NCBI RefSeq assembly: GCF_000247815.1
Contig: NC_021675.1
Location: 63,018,468 to 63,082,467, forward strand
From: Ficedula albicollis
Lineage: Eukaryota > Chordata > Aves > Passeriformes > Muscicapidae
Length of the DNA stretch: 64,000 nucleotides
Reading direction: 5' to 3'
The notes under the pieces are model-generated. The model was not told the origin of the DNA and searched no databases. It saw nothing but the letters and a program-made list of their open reading frames with translations. Shown here piece after piece: positions 36,801-49,396 of the stretch; positions within the stretch are counted from its first letter, which is position 1; every line of letters starts with the position of its first letter. The translations under genes were made by a program, and so were the position numbers.

Positions 36801-39800
36801 ATGAAAGGAGAAAAGTTATGCTTCCAAGAAGGTATAAAGAAACAACAGAATAGACACTAGAGGAGAGGAAATAAATCCCTTCATGGAAATGGAAATTATT
36901 CAGCACACCAGAAAAAAATGCAGCATCATAGTGATCAGACCTTAAGAGATTACAGAAAATACATTAGTTATTATTGGAAATAAATACTAATTTTAAAAGG
37001 GTAGAAAAAGTGATTTGTTACGTGGTCAAGAGAAGAAGCAGAATTTGGCCTTCCACTGTCTCTCTACAGATCTTGAGAATAGAGAACGTCATCAGCTCAG
37101 AAAATGAGCTGTGAGTGTTGGATAAATCACAGGAAAGTTGAAAAATTCAGATAAAGTTGAAAATTCAGAGAAAACCAAATTAATCAATGTGACAGCACAG
37201 GAAAAGAGACTTTCGATGGATAAGCTGGAATGTAATGCAAAGCCACCTTCTTAAAACCTCATTGTATTATCAGAAAAAAGTTATCTTACTGTTCCATGAG
37301 GATGTTGTAATTTCTGTGCAAATATTCCCAAACGCAAGAGAGAGGGGAAAAAAAAGAAGGTGCTTGTTAACTTCTGGTCAAGGCAGGGTAGATATCTTTT
37401 AAGTAATTCTTAGCTCCAGTTCTGGCTTGGTGCTAACTTACTAGGGTACCTCTTTTGGGTTTTGTTCAAATGATTCCTTATATAATGAAAGGTATCTTTA
37501 AGTGAAAAGGGATCTAATAAGTGGTTATAATCCCTTAGTAACCTAAAGGGTGAATACAACACAATTTTCTATGGGACAGGGAAAGGAGAAACTTTTGTTA
37601 CTCCTGGTCCCATGGAGAGTTACCATTAACATCAGTGATGAATGTCTTTTTGTTAAAAAATACTATTTAAAATGAAATAGTTTAATCAAATATGAAACTC
37701 ACCATTAATGAGAAGGATATTTTCAGTGATCTTTCATTTGTGCTCAGTACATTCCTAGCCAATAGAGCAGCATTACCTAAAATCAGAAGCAGTATCTTAA
37801 AAGGTAGCATTACCTTTCAGCAAAAAAAACCCCATCCAACCATAAAGGTTTGTGGAGGACAAAGATGAATAGAGAACATAACTATGGATACCTGGCACAC
37901 TCCCAAAGCAGGGCACCACTGTGTAAGTGTAAGTGGAAGGAATCCCCAGTTCTGCACTGATGTTAGGATGAGCTGACATCCTAATAAATATAAAAGAGCC
38001 ACCAGGCATGGGAAAGAAAAAGATGATGGTAGTAGACAACAAACAGCAACTTCAAAAAGGTTCCAGATGGCAGATGAATTTTTGTCCACTCTAATCAAAT
38101 CCCAGCATGATCAACACATGACCTCTTCAGCACACACACAACCTGAACAAGAACTCCTGCCCTTTTGGAGCTCACTCTTACGAAGGTAGAAGAGAAACCT
38201 CTTCTCTCCTCACCCCAGAAAAAACACCTACCTCAACACTCTAAGAGGAATTGATATGAGCCTAAAGAGCACTGGCCCTTTTTGAGGCAGAGATAGTGGA
38301 ACATCTTGGGATTTCCTACCCACTGTGTGCATTCCCACTGCAAAGTAATAAAATTCTTAGGGCTGTGAAACTGTGCCACCTATGTGATCTCTGAGATGGT
38401 TTGGGGAGGGGGTGTGTGATAATTCTGCCACTGTGGTTTGGTTAAAGATGGTTTCCTGTGAGGCTGAGCCCTCAGCATACAAGTTTCAAGAGAGGAGAAG
38501 AAAAAGAAAACCAAAAAAACCCAAAAAACTGACGAGCAAGCAAGACGCAAGCTTGGACTCTCCAGGAAACCACAAAATAACCCCTCTGAAGACTGCATGA
38601 AGTGCTATTTCTGTGCCTTTATTATCTTTTAAGGAGACAAGAATGGAGGAGGAACAGCTAGAGAGGAGAGCTGAGCATGAAACCAGAGCTCAACACATGC
38701 TGAGCAACCATAGGCACAAAGGAAAGAACGACTGGGAAATGCCAAACCCTACTGAAACCATTGGGAACTTCAGCAGCAACTTCATGGAGCTGGGGCCACA
38801 TACAGGGATGAAAATCCTTCTAGACAGGAACAAAGACAGACACTGACTGTCAGCATTGCAGCCATGCATGGGAATGCCCCTGGTGAGATGAGCAAGCGAT
38901 GCATGAACGGTGTGCTGGAATTACCAAGGTGGTTTGAGTGACTGCAGGGTTAGGCCACCACAACCAGACTGTGGTTGAGGGATGCTGTTATTTTAAGCAG
39001 GTTTTCTGCACAGCAGGGAAGACAAATGAGGTGTGGAAATTGTCGGTGGGATACCATTTGTGCATTAGCTACACGAGCCATCACCACAAGGGTTTGGAAA
39101 CCAAATGGTCAGAGATCAACCCTGCAGAGATGTTCTGTATCTGCTCCAGCTCAAAAGCTGCCACTGAGACACACGTACCTTGAAAATATAGTATGTGAGT
39201 ATGGCTCATTTCTTTATTTGGTTTTAACACTTAAAACTGAGCAATATTTCTAACAAAGATCATCTAGAAGAGGGAAAGCATTCATATGAGACTAACGGCT
39301 CTTAAATGACAACGACTCGACCTTTGTCTCTGCCATCCCTCATAGTTCAAATTAATTTTCTAGCAGTGAAAAAAAACAAAGAATACTGCATTCATTAGGC
39401 TGAACTCCAGCTTTAAATGATACCTGTGCTTCTGGAAACCACAGGCATCTAGCAGTCTCCAAATTATGTTTGTTCTACTAAGCATTGGAGCAGAATCCAA
39501 CCTTAAAAATTGAGAGATGTCTGTTTAAAGACCATCTGACCAAGGCAAAACAAGCCTTGCTGGAACTTATGAGAAAGCTTTCCCCCATAATTTTCAAAAT
39601 ATTATACAAGAAAAGCTCACTTAAAGAATGAAGTCAAAATATGAAGTCAGAAAGTCCTCTGTAGCAGGTGACAGATCTGTGCTGTAAGAAATGAAGTGTA
39701 GAGCATTTTTCACCATAACTAACATTTCTTAAACATCTGTTTTGAACATTATAATCTTTCAGTCAAATGACTGAAGTTCCAAATAGATTCACATTTTGCA

Positions 39801-42515
39801 TTTGAATCGCATGAAGTTTTGTTTTAAACTTATATTCACAACTGTATTATTGGTAGCAAGGTAACTTCTGCTTTTTTAAAAAAAAAACAACTTTTGTTCC
39901 AAGTGAAACAAAGCTATGGGAGAGAAAGAAAAGTATCTTTTCTTAACAGGAAAAGCCTCCTTAGGAATAATGATTAGCCCATATTAACACAGCCACCACT
40001 AACTTGATACATGAGCAACCTCTGTGTTTCACTATTGCTGCAAAATTATTTAGTCTGTGTTCAAATGAGTCTCTGCTTTGAACACAGGAATCCATTGATA
40101 GACAGGGATGCTCCATGCTCTGACTACTGCTTTCAGCCAGTCATTTAACTCTATTTACTTTCCTGCTGACCTTACAAATGTCATGCATGCCCTCAGCACC
40201 AATGTGTATATGAAAAGTGCAATCTAAGAACAAAACAATCTTATCAGACCACTTCTTTTTTGGTGCTTATTTACTAGTATGAACTACACTGAAAGGTTAT
40301 TAGGGTTCCAAGTACAAGCACTTTCCAAGTTAAGAAATGACTCTTCAGCAAAGCATCAGTTCAGCTCTTTCACACCCATGCTGTGGCTGCATTTTTATAA
40401 CCATATCCAAACCAGGATATTCTTGCTTCACTGAAGTGTAAGAGGACTTAGCTGGGGGCAAGACTACTGCAGTGAAGGAGACATTAGTACACCAGACATT
40501 CCCCACATGGAGGCATGCTGCAGAGAAATAAGAAATCCTAGGAAAAATCCTTCCTCTTGGCTGGTTTTCACCTCCTGAAATACAGAATTTGTATTGATCA
40601 GAGATGCACAACAAATGTATCCCAAGTGCCAGGCAGGAGTGGAGGTGCATGAGATATAATGCTCCAGGGGATCAGAGAATGCAGTGTAGCTCAAAGGTTG
40701 AAGCTGGCTGGGCAGTGGAGGGCATAAAGCTTAACTTAGCAGTGGGTGTGGAAGGGTAAGTCTGCACAAGAATGAATGAAGCCAAAGCTTGCTTTGATAG
40801 ACCTGGGTATTTAAAGTTACTTTGGACCAAATACCCTGTTACCACCATATTGTCACCATTAATGCACACTGACTTTTCAGGTCATATTTTAAGGAGTCAG
40901 AAAATTAGTAAAATAGATAAAAAATATTACTCAAAGAAGATGAAAGGAAACAATGGTTTGCATGTTAAGTCTCAGTGCCTGTATAGAACATGAGACAAAC
41001 AGATAAAGACACCATTCTTTACACCACAGATCAGAAAATGACCCCAAAACACTACTCTGGAAATTTTTAACAACAGAAAGAAGAAAAAAACCAATTATGA
41101 TTTCATCAAAACATACCTGCCTTTAGGTAAGTGGTAAACTGAGGAAATTACAGTAAGATATTCTTGTCCTGCCAAAGCATGTGAAAAGCTGTACTCCTTG
41201 TTAAAAAGGCTTTCACTAATAACATCTTCATGTGTGCCTAGTGACAGGCTGCATGCAATAACATGGCACAGCAAGGCACTCCTTCCTAAGCTTTAACAGC
41301 TGCCACCAGATTCTGATCCATTTTTTTGCAATGTTTTCACCACCATCAAGCCTTGTAAGACACACTCTGCTGGATATAGGCAGGTACAGTAAAGGAGAGA
41401 ATAAAGCGGAGCAATCTGCTCACAGCAGATAGCACAGGGACACAGCACAGCTCTCAAACTATGTACAGTAAAATCCCCTCCAAGAGAAGTTACTAAGGCA
41501 CCCCGGCCAATGAGCACATGGTAACTTCCACAGCTATGGAGAAGTGTTCAGGGGAAGTGAGCACTGAGCTCCTAGCAATTGTTCTAGGATAGTTCCTCTT
41601 CAGATAGTTTTGGAGCTATCACAGCCTGGGTGGAATTCACCTGAAGAACCCTGGACATGAAAAAAAATTACTTCTAATCATCAATAGCTGCACACATCTG
41701 AGTAGAGATGAGGATGTGGGAGGAGGGAACTGCAATCTTCCAGCTTCTGAGAAAAGGAGGAGGAAGTACAGGGCCAATGCCAGCTGATTCTGCTCCCTCT
41801 CTAGGAGAGAGGAAGCTTACTTCCATTCTTCCTCACTGGGGACTAAACCTCAAATCCACTGTGGGACATTCATAACCCACTGTATGGAAAAAGGCTGAAG
41901 AAAAGCAAACTCTGCTTGAAGAAGGCTGAACAGAAGTTATCATAGAGACAGAACATGTGTTTGTGCAAGTGCATTAAGTAGGTCAAAGAAGATATTAAAG
42001 TAAATCATCTGGAATTCAGAATATTTGAAAACAATCATAAATATTGACCAATCTCTAAGAGGCAGACCAGCGTTGTTCTACAGGTACACAAACCTATGTC
42101 ACTGAAGTTGAGTATCAAAGACCTGGATAAAAAATGCCTGTGTCTCCTACTGTGCGCCTCACTCATCCCAGAAAGGGGTTATGTAAGTTTTTTTCTCAGG
42201 ATTCACAGTACCCAGGGATTAAATTCCTGACATTTCCTAAACAAGTGGAGCAGCTTCTTTGCTTCAGAAAAAAATTAACATCATGACACCAGAACCTGTT
42301 CCACAGAAAAAGAAAATTAAAGAACAAACAGTAGCCAGTGTCCCTACTCTCTTTCCAAGACTCTACCTTTCCCACCCTCCAGGTGTGGCCGATCTCTGAA
42401 GGGCCTGCACACAAAAAATACTGCAAAACAGAAGAAACTGGAAGTCTGTGTACAGGCACATAGCTGAGATATTTTTAGGAGCTGAGATATGGTGGGATAG
42501 TTTACATGACTGCAT
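33889..42515. other. Intergenic, no gene recognised
   Basis: Over 8 kb without an exon I can support. G-rich and T-rich simple patches lie at 34987-35030. A short block at 38743-38800 may be an old amniote repeat. Frames of about 60-115 codons are scattered on both strands and look like chance. Confidence 0.5.
38743..38800 (+). repeat. Possible old amniote interspersed repeat
   Basis: 'accctactgaaaccattggg' followed by 'cttcatggagctggggcc' recalls a motif common in sauropsid LINE-derived repeats (cctattgaaatcaatgggag...cttcaatggagccagg). Matched by memory only. Confidence 0.25.
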
Positions 42516-42520
42516 TGCTG

Positions 42521-42549
42521 GGATGGATGGACGGATGGATGGATGGATC
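42521..42549. repeat. (GGAT)n microsatellite
   Basis: Six to seven GGAT units with one ACGG interruption. Confidence 0.85.
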
Positions 42550-42689
42550 TCCAAGAAGGTAAAAAAAAGAGAGACCTTGGGGCCATATTTTTTGCAAACA
42601 AGTGACCTTAGTGTGCAGAGCTGTGCAAAACAATAGGTGACCCTCTGATCAAAAGCTTAAGGGTCAGGATGAGAAAGGAGACCAACAAG

Positions 42690-43052
42690 AACAATAGCAC
42701 AATCAGTCTGCTACAGGCCACCAAAACCAGGATAAAGTTGATGAAATCAGCTGTCACCAGCTGGGAAGAGAAACCTTTTGACAGTAGGCTCTGCTTCTCT
42801 CAGAGACAGGATAAGTGGACAGAACCTCAAGGTGTGCCAGGCTGGACATCAGGATGAATTTCTTCACTGGAAGAGGGATTAAGCATTGGAATAGGCTGCC
42901 CAGGGAGGTGGTGGAGTCAACATTCGTGAAAGCATTCAAGAAATGACTGGATGTGGCACTTAGTGCTGTGGCTTAGTTGATGGTGGTGTTCAGTCAGAGG
43001 TTGTACTCTGATCTTGGAGGTCTTTTCCTACCTTAATGATTCTATGATTCTC
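42690..43052 (+). repeat. CR1 LINE 3' end, forward, probably internally deleted
   Basis: 'caggctggacatcaggatga', 'atttcttcactggaagaggg', 'ggctgcccagggaggtggtgg' and a terminal 'aatgattctatgattctctc' are the hallmark CR1 3' region. Just upstream, 'ctgctacaggccaccaaaac' recalls the CR1 endonuclease region, which normally lies far away, so a large internal deletion is likely. Confidence 0.85.
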
Positions 43053-43059
43053 TCTGGGG

Positions 43060-43925
43060 GGTTTCACCATGCCAGCATCTCCCTGGGAGGGCAACAAGGA
43101 AGAGTGTAAGTAATCCCAGAGAGCTATCCTGAAGGGCACCTTCTTTGTAAAAGTTATAGACAAGTCAGTTAGGAGAGGTAGCCCCTGCTCAATCTGCTGC
43201 TCATTAATGTAGAAGTTGTGAAAGTTGATGACAGCATTGGCTGCAGCAGTCACGCAAGTGATTTAAAGATCCTGAAAGAAGTGAGGTAGCTGGGCAGCAG
43301 AATAGAGATCTTGCACTTTGGAACAGTAGATCTATGTTTGTGCAGGGAACTGGCAGGCAGGATCCCACTGGAGCTAAGGCAAAGGGACCTAGGAGGCCAG
43401 CTGGTCTCCAAGAACAACCACTTAAAGCAGAACAGACCGTTCTGATGTGCAGGAAGTCAAGCAAAGGTGGCAGGCAGCCAGCTCCGCCCAAGGGGGAATT
43501 CCTGACTGAGCTCAAACTAATAGGAAGTGTATAGGAGGTGGAAGTGGGGACAGGCTACTTGGAGTATTTGGACAGTGCCTGAGGACATAAGAAGGCAGCA
43601 AAATAAAAGTTTATCTGGAGCTAGAACATGGAAGGTGTGCAGAATGCAGCAAGAAATATTTCATCAGTAAGGAAAACACTGATCCAAGGGAAAAAAACAC
43701 AAAAAACCCCACCAAGGTATAAAACATCTACTTGGCTGGGAAAGTCTACTTTCAGATCTCCCTGAAAGCAAGGGCAGAGCCTATGCAAGTGCAGCATGAC
43801 CCAGAGTAGAGAAAAAGGGCATTAGGGGCCACTTCAGCAAATGAAGCATCACAAAAGGTAGCAGGAAGCTGGACTAGATGATTTGTGGACATCCCTTCCA
43901 ACCTGAATAAGTTGTGATTAAAATT
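43060..43925 (+). repeat. Second CR1 LINE fragment, forward
   Basis: Blocks 'gaagtcaagcaaaggtggca', 'attcctgactgagctcaaac', then 'gcagcaagaaatatttcatc' and a terminal 'ggactagatgatttgtggac' plus 'cccttccaacctgaataa' match, in order, the mid ORF2 region and the 3' end of CR1. It lies directly behind the end of another CR1 copy: a tandem pair or an insertion. Coding capacity is lost. Confidence 0.7.
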
Positions 43926-45689
43926 CCCAAGGATCACCATTAACTATTTTGCTATGCAAAGAAGAAACAAGGTAGAAGTGTCATTTCAGTGTATCATCTT
44001 AATCACAACTATGTCAAAGATAAAAAACCATTGTATTTCAAGACAGAAGACATAACAGTGCATACCCAAAATGGTGATTTTAATGTCACTAACAGTTCTT
44101 ATCTGTATACACTACTGTCAGATGCTGACATCTCTAGAGTTGTTTTCAGACAGGTGAGAACAAGATGGGGCCAAACATAGTGCTGCCCTCTAAACCACAC
44201 CAGAAAAGCTGACAAGATCATTGCTTCCCCCATTATCGAGGGGTTGACATCAGAGATTTGGTGGCTGAAATTTAATCCTATTATACTCTAATATTGAAAG
44301 GTCCCCAAATGCTTACAGTACATCAGAGCAACCATTAGAACAAAAGAGAGGGAGAAAGGCACCTACAGGGGCACCTCCAAGTGGAGCACAGTAACAGCCA
44401 ATTTGAAGGGAAAACACATATATTAGCCCTGCGAAAGATATTAGGAATTTAAGTAAAACATCAGTATATTACTAGGTCTCTGTAAAGGTTCCTTCAGTGA
44501 ACTATCAGCCAGGCAAATTGTTTTTCATGTTCCAAATTCATTGTCACCTTGCAAACACAAAAAGCCACCGTTTTAATTATGATTTTTAAATACAGCAAGG
44601 CCAAGCACTAAGGCAAGCCTGCTGCAACAATCAAACAGCAACTACACAATTAGTCCCAGAGCTACAGCAGGAAGGAGCTGAGCAGTGACAGTCTGTGCCT
44701 TTGGACTGCAAAGCTTTTGAAGTTCAAGACTTTTTCAGCCCCTTCTTAGAAGCTGAAACATCCTCAGCTGAGCACATGCACGCATAGATGTTCACATTAA
44801 TGAACTGAAAGTGTCAACTTCCCATTGGTGCGTCAGATGGACTTTTTCTCAAGCAGTGGAAACAATTGTCTAGGCAGCCCTTTCGTGGGGCTGCAGACAC
44901 CACCGAGCTGCTAAAGTACCTTTCATAATAAATTTGAAACTGTGAGGAGAGACCATTCATTCTTTACCTCTGAATCAGGAAGTCCACTCATTCAAGCAAT
45001 CACCAGGTCCTGGAGCAAAACACATAACATTCACACCATCTCCACCACTCCTCCTCTGAGCATTAACTCACAAAAAGCCACTCAGAGGCTTCCTCAAGCC
45101 CACCTGGAAAACTGGCAGGGGCTTTTTGCAGATGCAGTTTATGGTACTCTAAGGTCAATAGCTAATTTCAGCTAGGGAAAGCCCAGTGCCATTTATTTAT
45201 TATTTCCTTAATGCAAGTTACACAGAGTGAGTAGGTTATAAAGGGAAAGACCTGACAGAACTATGATGCAGCCAAAATGAAAGAAGGCTCCCCATCAACA
45301 AACCAGTCTGAAACAGTATTAACAAACATATCACATCACATGCCAGGTTAATACAATATTCCAACACAAACAAACACTATAGGTACAATGCCTACACCAT
45401 TATCATCACATAGTGGAAAAAATCACATGTCACAGAAACATGATCTCTAGGGCTGATGTAAACCAGGTACTTGACAATGGCAATGCTGTTTTGTTTCACT
45501 TTGAAACTCCTGAAATGCATGGGTTAATCCCCACTCCCTCCCCAGAACTTCCTTAGAGGCCATAAATAAGCTTTCTGTCTCCACTGGTAAAAACAGACAT
45601 GGAAGATGAATCTAAAGGCTAGAAAGTAAATGAACAATAATAGCAAATAGAATGCCAACTTACTAAAACCAATAAATCAATGAACAGAT
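43926..45689. other. Intergenic, one exon-like orphan frame
   Basis: Apart from the frame at 43989-44156, listed separately, no exon or clear repeat is seen. Confidence 0.45.
43989..44156 (+). other. Exon-like orphan open segment (unrecognised)
   Basis: An open segment of about 56 codons begins at a TTTCAG acceptor-like site and ends at a good donor, AGACAG|GTGAGA at 44156/44157. The translation is protein-like in composition (for example YFKTEDITVHTQNGDF and LLSDADISRVVFRQ). I do not recognise it, no neighbouring exon was found, and the pyrimidine tract at the acceptor is poor. It may be a pseudo-exon or chance. Confidence 0.2.
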
Positions 45690-45815
45690 TGCCCAGAGAT
45701 GTTTCACTCTCTCTTCTAAAAGGTTTTCAAGGTCAAACCAGATAAAGACCAGAGTAACCTGATCCCATTTCAAAGCTGATCCTGCTTTGAGCAGGAGACT
45801 GGACTTGTGAATTTT
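45690..45815 (+). repeat. Old CR1 LINE 3' fragment, forward
   Basis: 'gattgcccagagatgtttca', 'aggttttcaaggtcaaacca' and 'cctgctttgagcaggagact' plus 'ggact' parallel the CR1 3' region (gcccagagaggttgtgga...gaccctgctttagcagggggattggact). Diverged. Confidence 0.6.
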
Positions 45816-45855
45816 CCAAATACCTTTTGCCCTGAATTATTGGTTTGCATTCCTG

Positions 45856-46047
45856 CTACACAGCTTTCTTGGGTTCAGCCTCTGACTTAAGAGACTGAAT
45901 TTCTTCAAGTCTGGCAACACAGACATACTTAGACGCAGTCTTCAGAACCAAAACTGCCCTTGCAGGCTCTCCAGTCTTTAAGTATTCAAGTGAGAAAGTC
46001 ATTAACCCTCCAGCCCAGTAAAACTTAATTACCAACTCCATGATCAC
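45856..46047 (-). other. Orphan open frame, possible last exon or retrocopy (unrecognised)
   Basis: On the minus strand a frame of about 63 codons ends at a TAG stop (45859-45861 region). The end reads ARLEEIQSLKSEAEPKKAV, a lysine- and glutamate-rich tail. The frame is preceded by GCAATAG, which could serve as an acceptor. No poly(A) tail, partner exon or family resemblance was found. It lies beside an old CR1 end. Frames of this size occur by chance here. Confidence 0.2.
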
Positions 46048-49000
46048 CTATTGCCAGATAGTGCAGCAGCTTTGAGAATGCACCAGCAAGCTGAGCCCTT
46101 GAAACAGCATTGCAAAGGTGCTGGAGAGTATTTAGGAGGATAGCCAGGCTGTAACACATGTGTACTAGATTGCACTACCCTACCAGACTTCAGGGCTCAC
46201 TAAAAACCACAATCCCAGTGAAGTTTGCAACCCACACTTCACGTCCATCCTTGGGCTGATGTACCAGCACAGCAAGCAGGGTGGCATCTCGCAACTGGTG
46301 TGGCCTCAGTCTGTCTCCTGGAGTGTCAAACTAGCCTGAGTCAGACAGAATTAAAATTGGAAAGGGAAGCCAAAGAGCTCTGCAAAATGCATGATTACTG
46401 GGTGCAGCTAGCAGGGTGGCTAGCCCTCCACTGAGTGCAGACCTCCTTCCCCGACTGCCACCTCGTGTCTTCTGAAAGCACTGCCAGCAGCAGCAGGATG
46501 CTGCATCAGGACTTCTCTGGAGCTATCAACCTTTACTCTGCCAAACATTCATTTTTGTAACCAACACAGGGAGCAGTGCGATTAAAATTTAAGCTAGACT
46601 TGTAAAACAAATCTGTCACCTGTTCTTTTTAATCAGTTCTTAGTTATCACACCCCAAGCTAATTGCCTTAATGAGTCAGAAATCTCTTTGAGGATCAACT
46701 GGTTGTCACATTTATTTTGACAAGAACATACTTGCACTTTTATTGGTATATGAAAATTCACCACCTTTTTTTTTTTGCTTTGTGGAGAATACAGCTAAAT
46801 TCTGCTCAAAACCTCATCTGTCCTTTGAGGTATGTCCACTGAAACACCACCCATGACATGCCAGGGACAAAGAACTGGAAATGATTTAAAATTTGGACAA
46901 TATGGTATTCCTGATGCTGATCCCTAAACATCTAGTGTTAGCAATGGAAAACAGCAGTGGAAGACTACAGTGAACATAAAACAGGAAGCCTACTTGGCCA
47001 CAAAGCACAGACTTCTGTACTGGCCACACCACTCTCACTTACAGGCAGAGTATTTCCTTTCCTGGGTGGCTTTTCTAACAAGGGACTGCCACAATGCCAC
47101 CATAAAAGGAGCAGGGGTGTTTCAGTGACTCACCCTAGAGGAAAAGCAGGCCATATATTCCACACTCCAAAAGAACAAGAATCACACAAATTATTTTTGT
47201 TTCCAAGCAGTGAAATTCAGATGTAGTATGTTTTGAAAGTTGGGTATCCAATGTAACCAAGTTCCCACCTTGGCTACACAGAAAAGGGCAAACCAAATTG
47301 CACCTAGGTGAACATTACTCTGAAAAGGCAATTTAACCTTTCAAGTTAAACTTTGGGTCTCATCACCACTAAAAATCATTACATCTTTTAAAATCCTGGC
47401 AAAGCTCACTTTTAGTTGAAACACAGCAAGTGATACGACTGATAATCTTGTGCATAGATAATGGCAACTCTTCAGTGATCCAAAAGTACCACTAACTCCT
47501 TGCAGAATATTTTCTTGTTGGTTAAAAGGAGGATTATTTTTGCACCTGAAGACCAAAACATGAGAAAACTGGTAATTTTCTTTTCCAGTGTTAAATTTCA
47601 TAGTGAATTCTCATTAAACAGCTTTAAGAGGCAACTTTTGATTCTATCAGAAGTTATCTCACCAGACCAAGATGCTAAAACATACTCAGCCAAGCTCTTG
47701 ACATATACCTGTTATCCCTTCTCTGTGTTTGCACAGATTATTTCAGCTTCCTCTACACTTCTCAGCAGGAAGTGGCAAGTACTAGCTGAATTAGCTGAAC
47801 CCATTCTGAGCTGATCATTGGAAATTATCTCACTCCCATGCAAATAAGTACATCTGCTATGAGACAAGGATCCTCATTTGATGCAAAACTTGCTATTGCT
47901 GATGAAAGCTCTCAGTTTCTTTCTATTAGCAAAAGTAAAGTGAACCAAGTAAGTCATGTGCTTTCCTGGAAATTCATTTCTAGCAGGTAGAAACCATTGC
48001 AATTCTACACAGTTCACAATCACTGCTCATTTATACCATAGCTGAACCACCTGAGGTCTTTCACATTTATATTTTTTTAGGCATAAAATGTGTAAGCCAG
48101 ATGATTCACTTCCTCATGTATTGGATAGTGATACTGCACCAGGTAGCCAATCCATGCAATAGTGACCTCAAAATGCAACTACACCATTAATTAGCATTTA
48201 GTGTTCCCATCACTTCACTGATTAAATGTTTCTGCTAAACTTCTACATAACACCTTTCAGATGAAAATTCCCCCTATCGGCCTGTTCCATGATCTAAAGA
48301 CCAAACACCTTTCAGGGGTACAAAAGTAGTATTTCATAACAACTGTCATTATTTTAGAACTATAAAAGTGATACTCAATTTTAGGGTCACTTCACAGTTG
48401 CTATTCCCAGCAAGAAATGTGGTCATGTACAATGGAAAACAGCAATAACCCGATACCCTGATATGGCAAAACAAAAGGCTGATACATTTAAGCCAGGAGA
48501 AAGAGGTGAGACCATAGAAAACCGAGCACTAAGGGTTTGGATTGCAGTCTGGCTGCAGCTGTGACATACATGCTTCTTGATTTATGAGAATGACAAACCA
48601 AAAGATTAGTACAGACTAGGAAATCCACAGGTCCTATCCATCCCAGTGACTGCTTCCTCCAGCAGAGGATATACTGTATTGCAGGAGGAATGAATGAGAT
48701 AACAGAGGAACACCAGACCTCCTCCTTCTCTCACCAAATACTGTTTAGAGAACAAAGAGGAGTTTTACTTTGTTCTGACCCCACGGAGGTTACTGACAAC
48801 AAGGTCTGACTGCAGTACAGGGCACTCCATCACTTTGCAGTGATGTCACTGCTCACACATGGGAAGAAACTCTACAGCACTTGATGCTGGCATCTGCTCA
48901 CACATGGGAAGAAACTCTACAGCACGATGCTGGCACTTGAAGCATGCAAGAAATAATATTTTAACTGAACAAATTAAGCCACATAGGATTAACTCTGAAA

Positions 49001-49339
49001 TTCTGCTGTCAAAAAGCCTGAGGAGAACATTACTGCTTACATAACCCAATAGCTCTTTAGGTATTTCCAGGGAACCTCAGCACAAGATCTGTAGGAGCAA
49101 GAAGGACCAGTATGATGATGTGGGAGGTGGTGAGAGTAAAGAGATGAGAACACACTGTGCAAAAAACACAACAACGCAAGAGTATAATGCTTCACAGTGC
49201 TTCTCCTCCCTTTTATCCAGTGACAGCTCTTGTCTAAATCCTCATGACATAGGACAGGCTTGTAATTCAACCATAGACTGAGATCTTTGAATGTCAATGT
49301 TCAATTTCCAACTCTATTTCAGAGGTGCACTGAGCTGAG
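46048..49339. other. Intergenic, no gene recognised
   Basis: Contains a 45-bp tandem duplication (48851). No exon with support was found. Confidence 0.5.
48851..48941. repeat. 45-bp tandem duplication, two copies
   Basis: Copies start at 48851 and 48896. The second lacks two bases (TT) of the first; otherwise they are nearly identical over the repeated unit. Confidence 0.9.
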
Positions 49340-49396
49340 GTAGCTCTGAGGCAAAGCTGTTTCATCTCTGTGCTAATGTCTCTTCTGTAAAATGGA
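49340..49396 (+). repeat. Possible MIR-like SINE core
   Basis: 'gaggcaaagctgtttcatctc', then 'tgtgctaatgtctcttctgt' and 'aaaatgga' resemble the MIR 3' part (gggcaagttacttaacctctctgtgcctcag...tcatctgtaaaatggg). The match is better than the one at 2425. By-eye comparison only. Confidence 0.45.
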
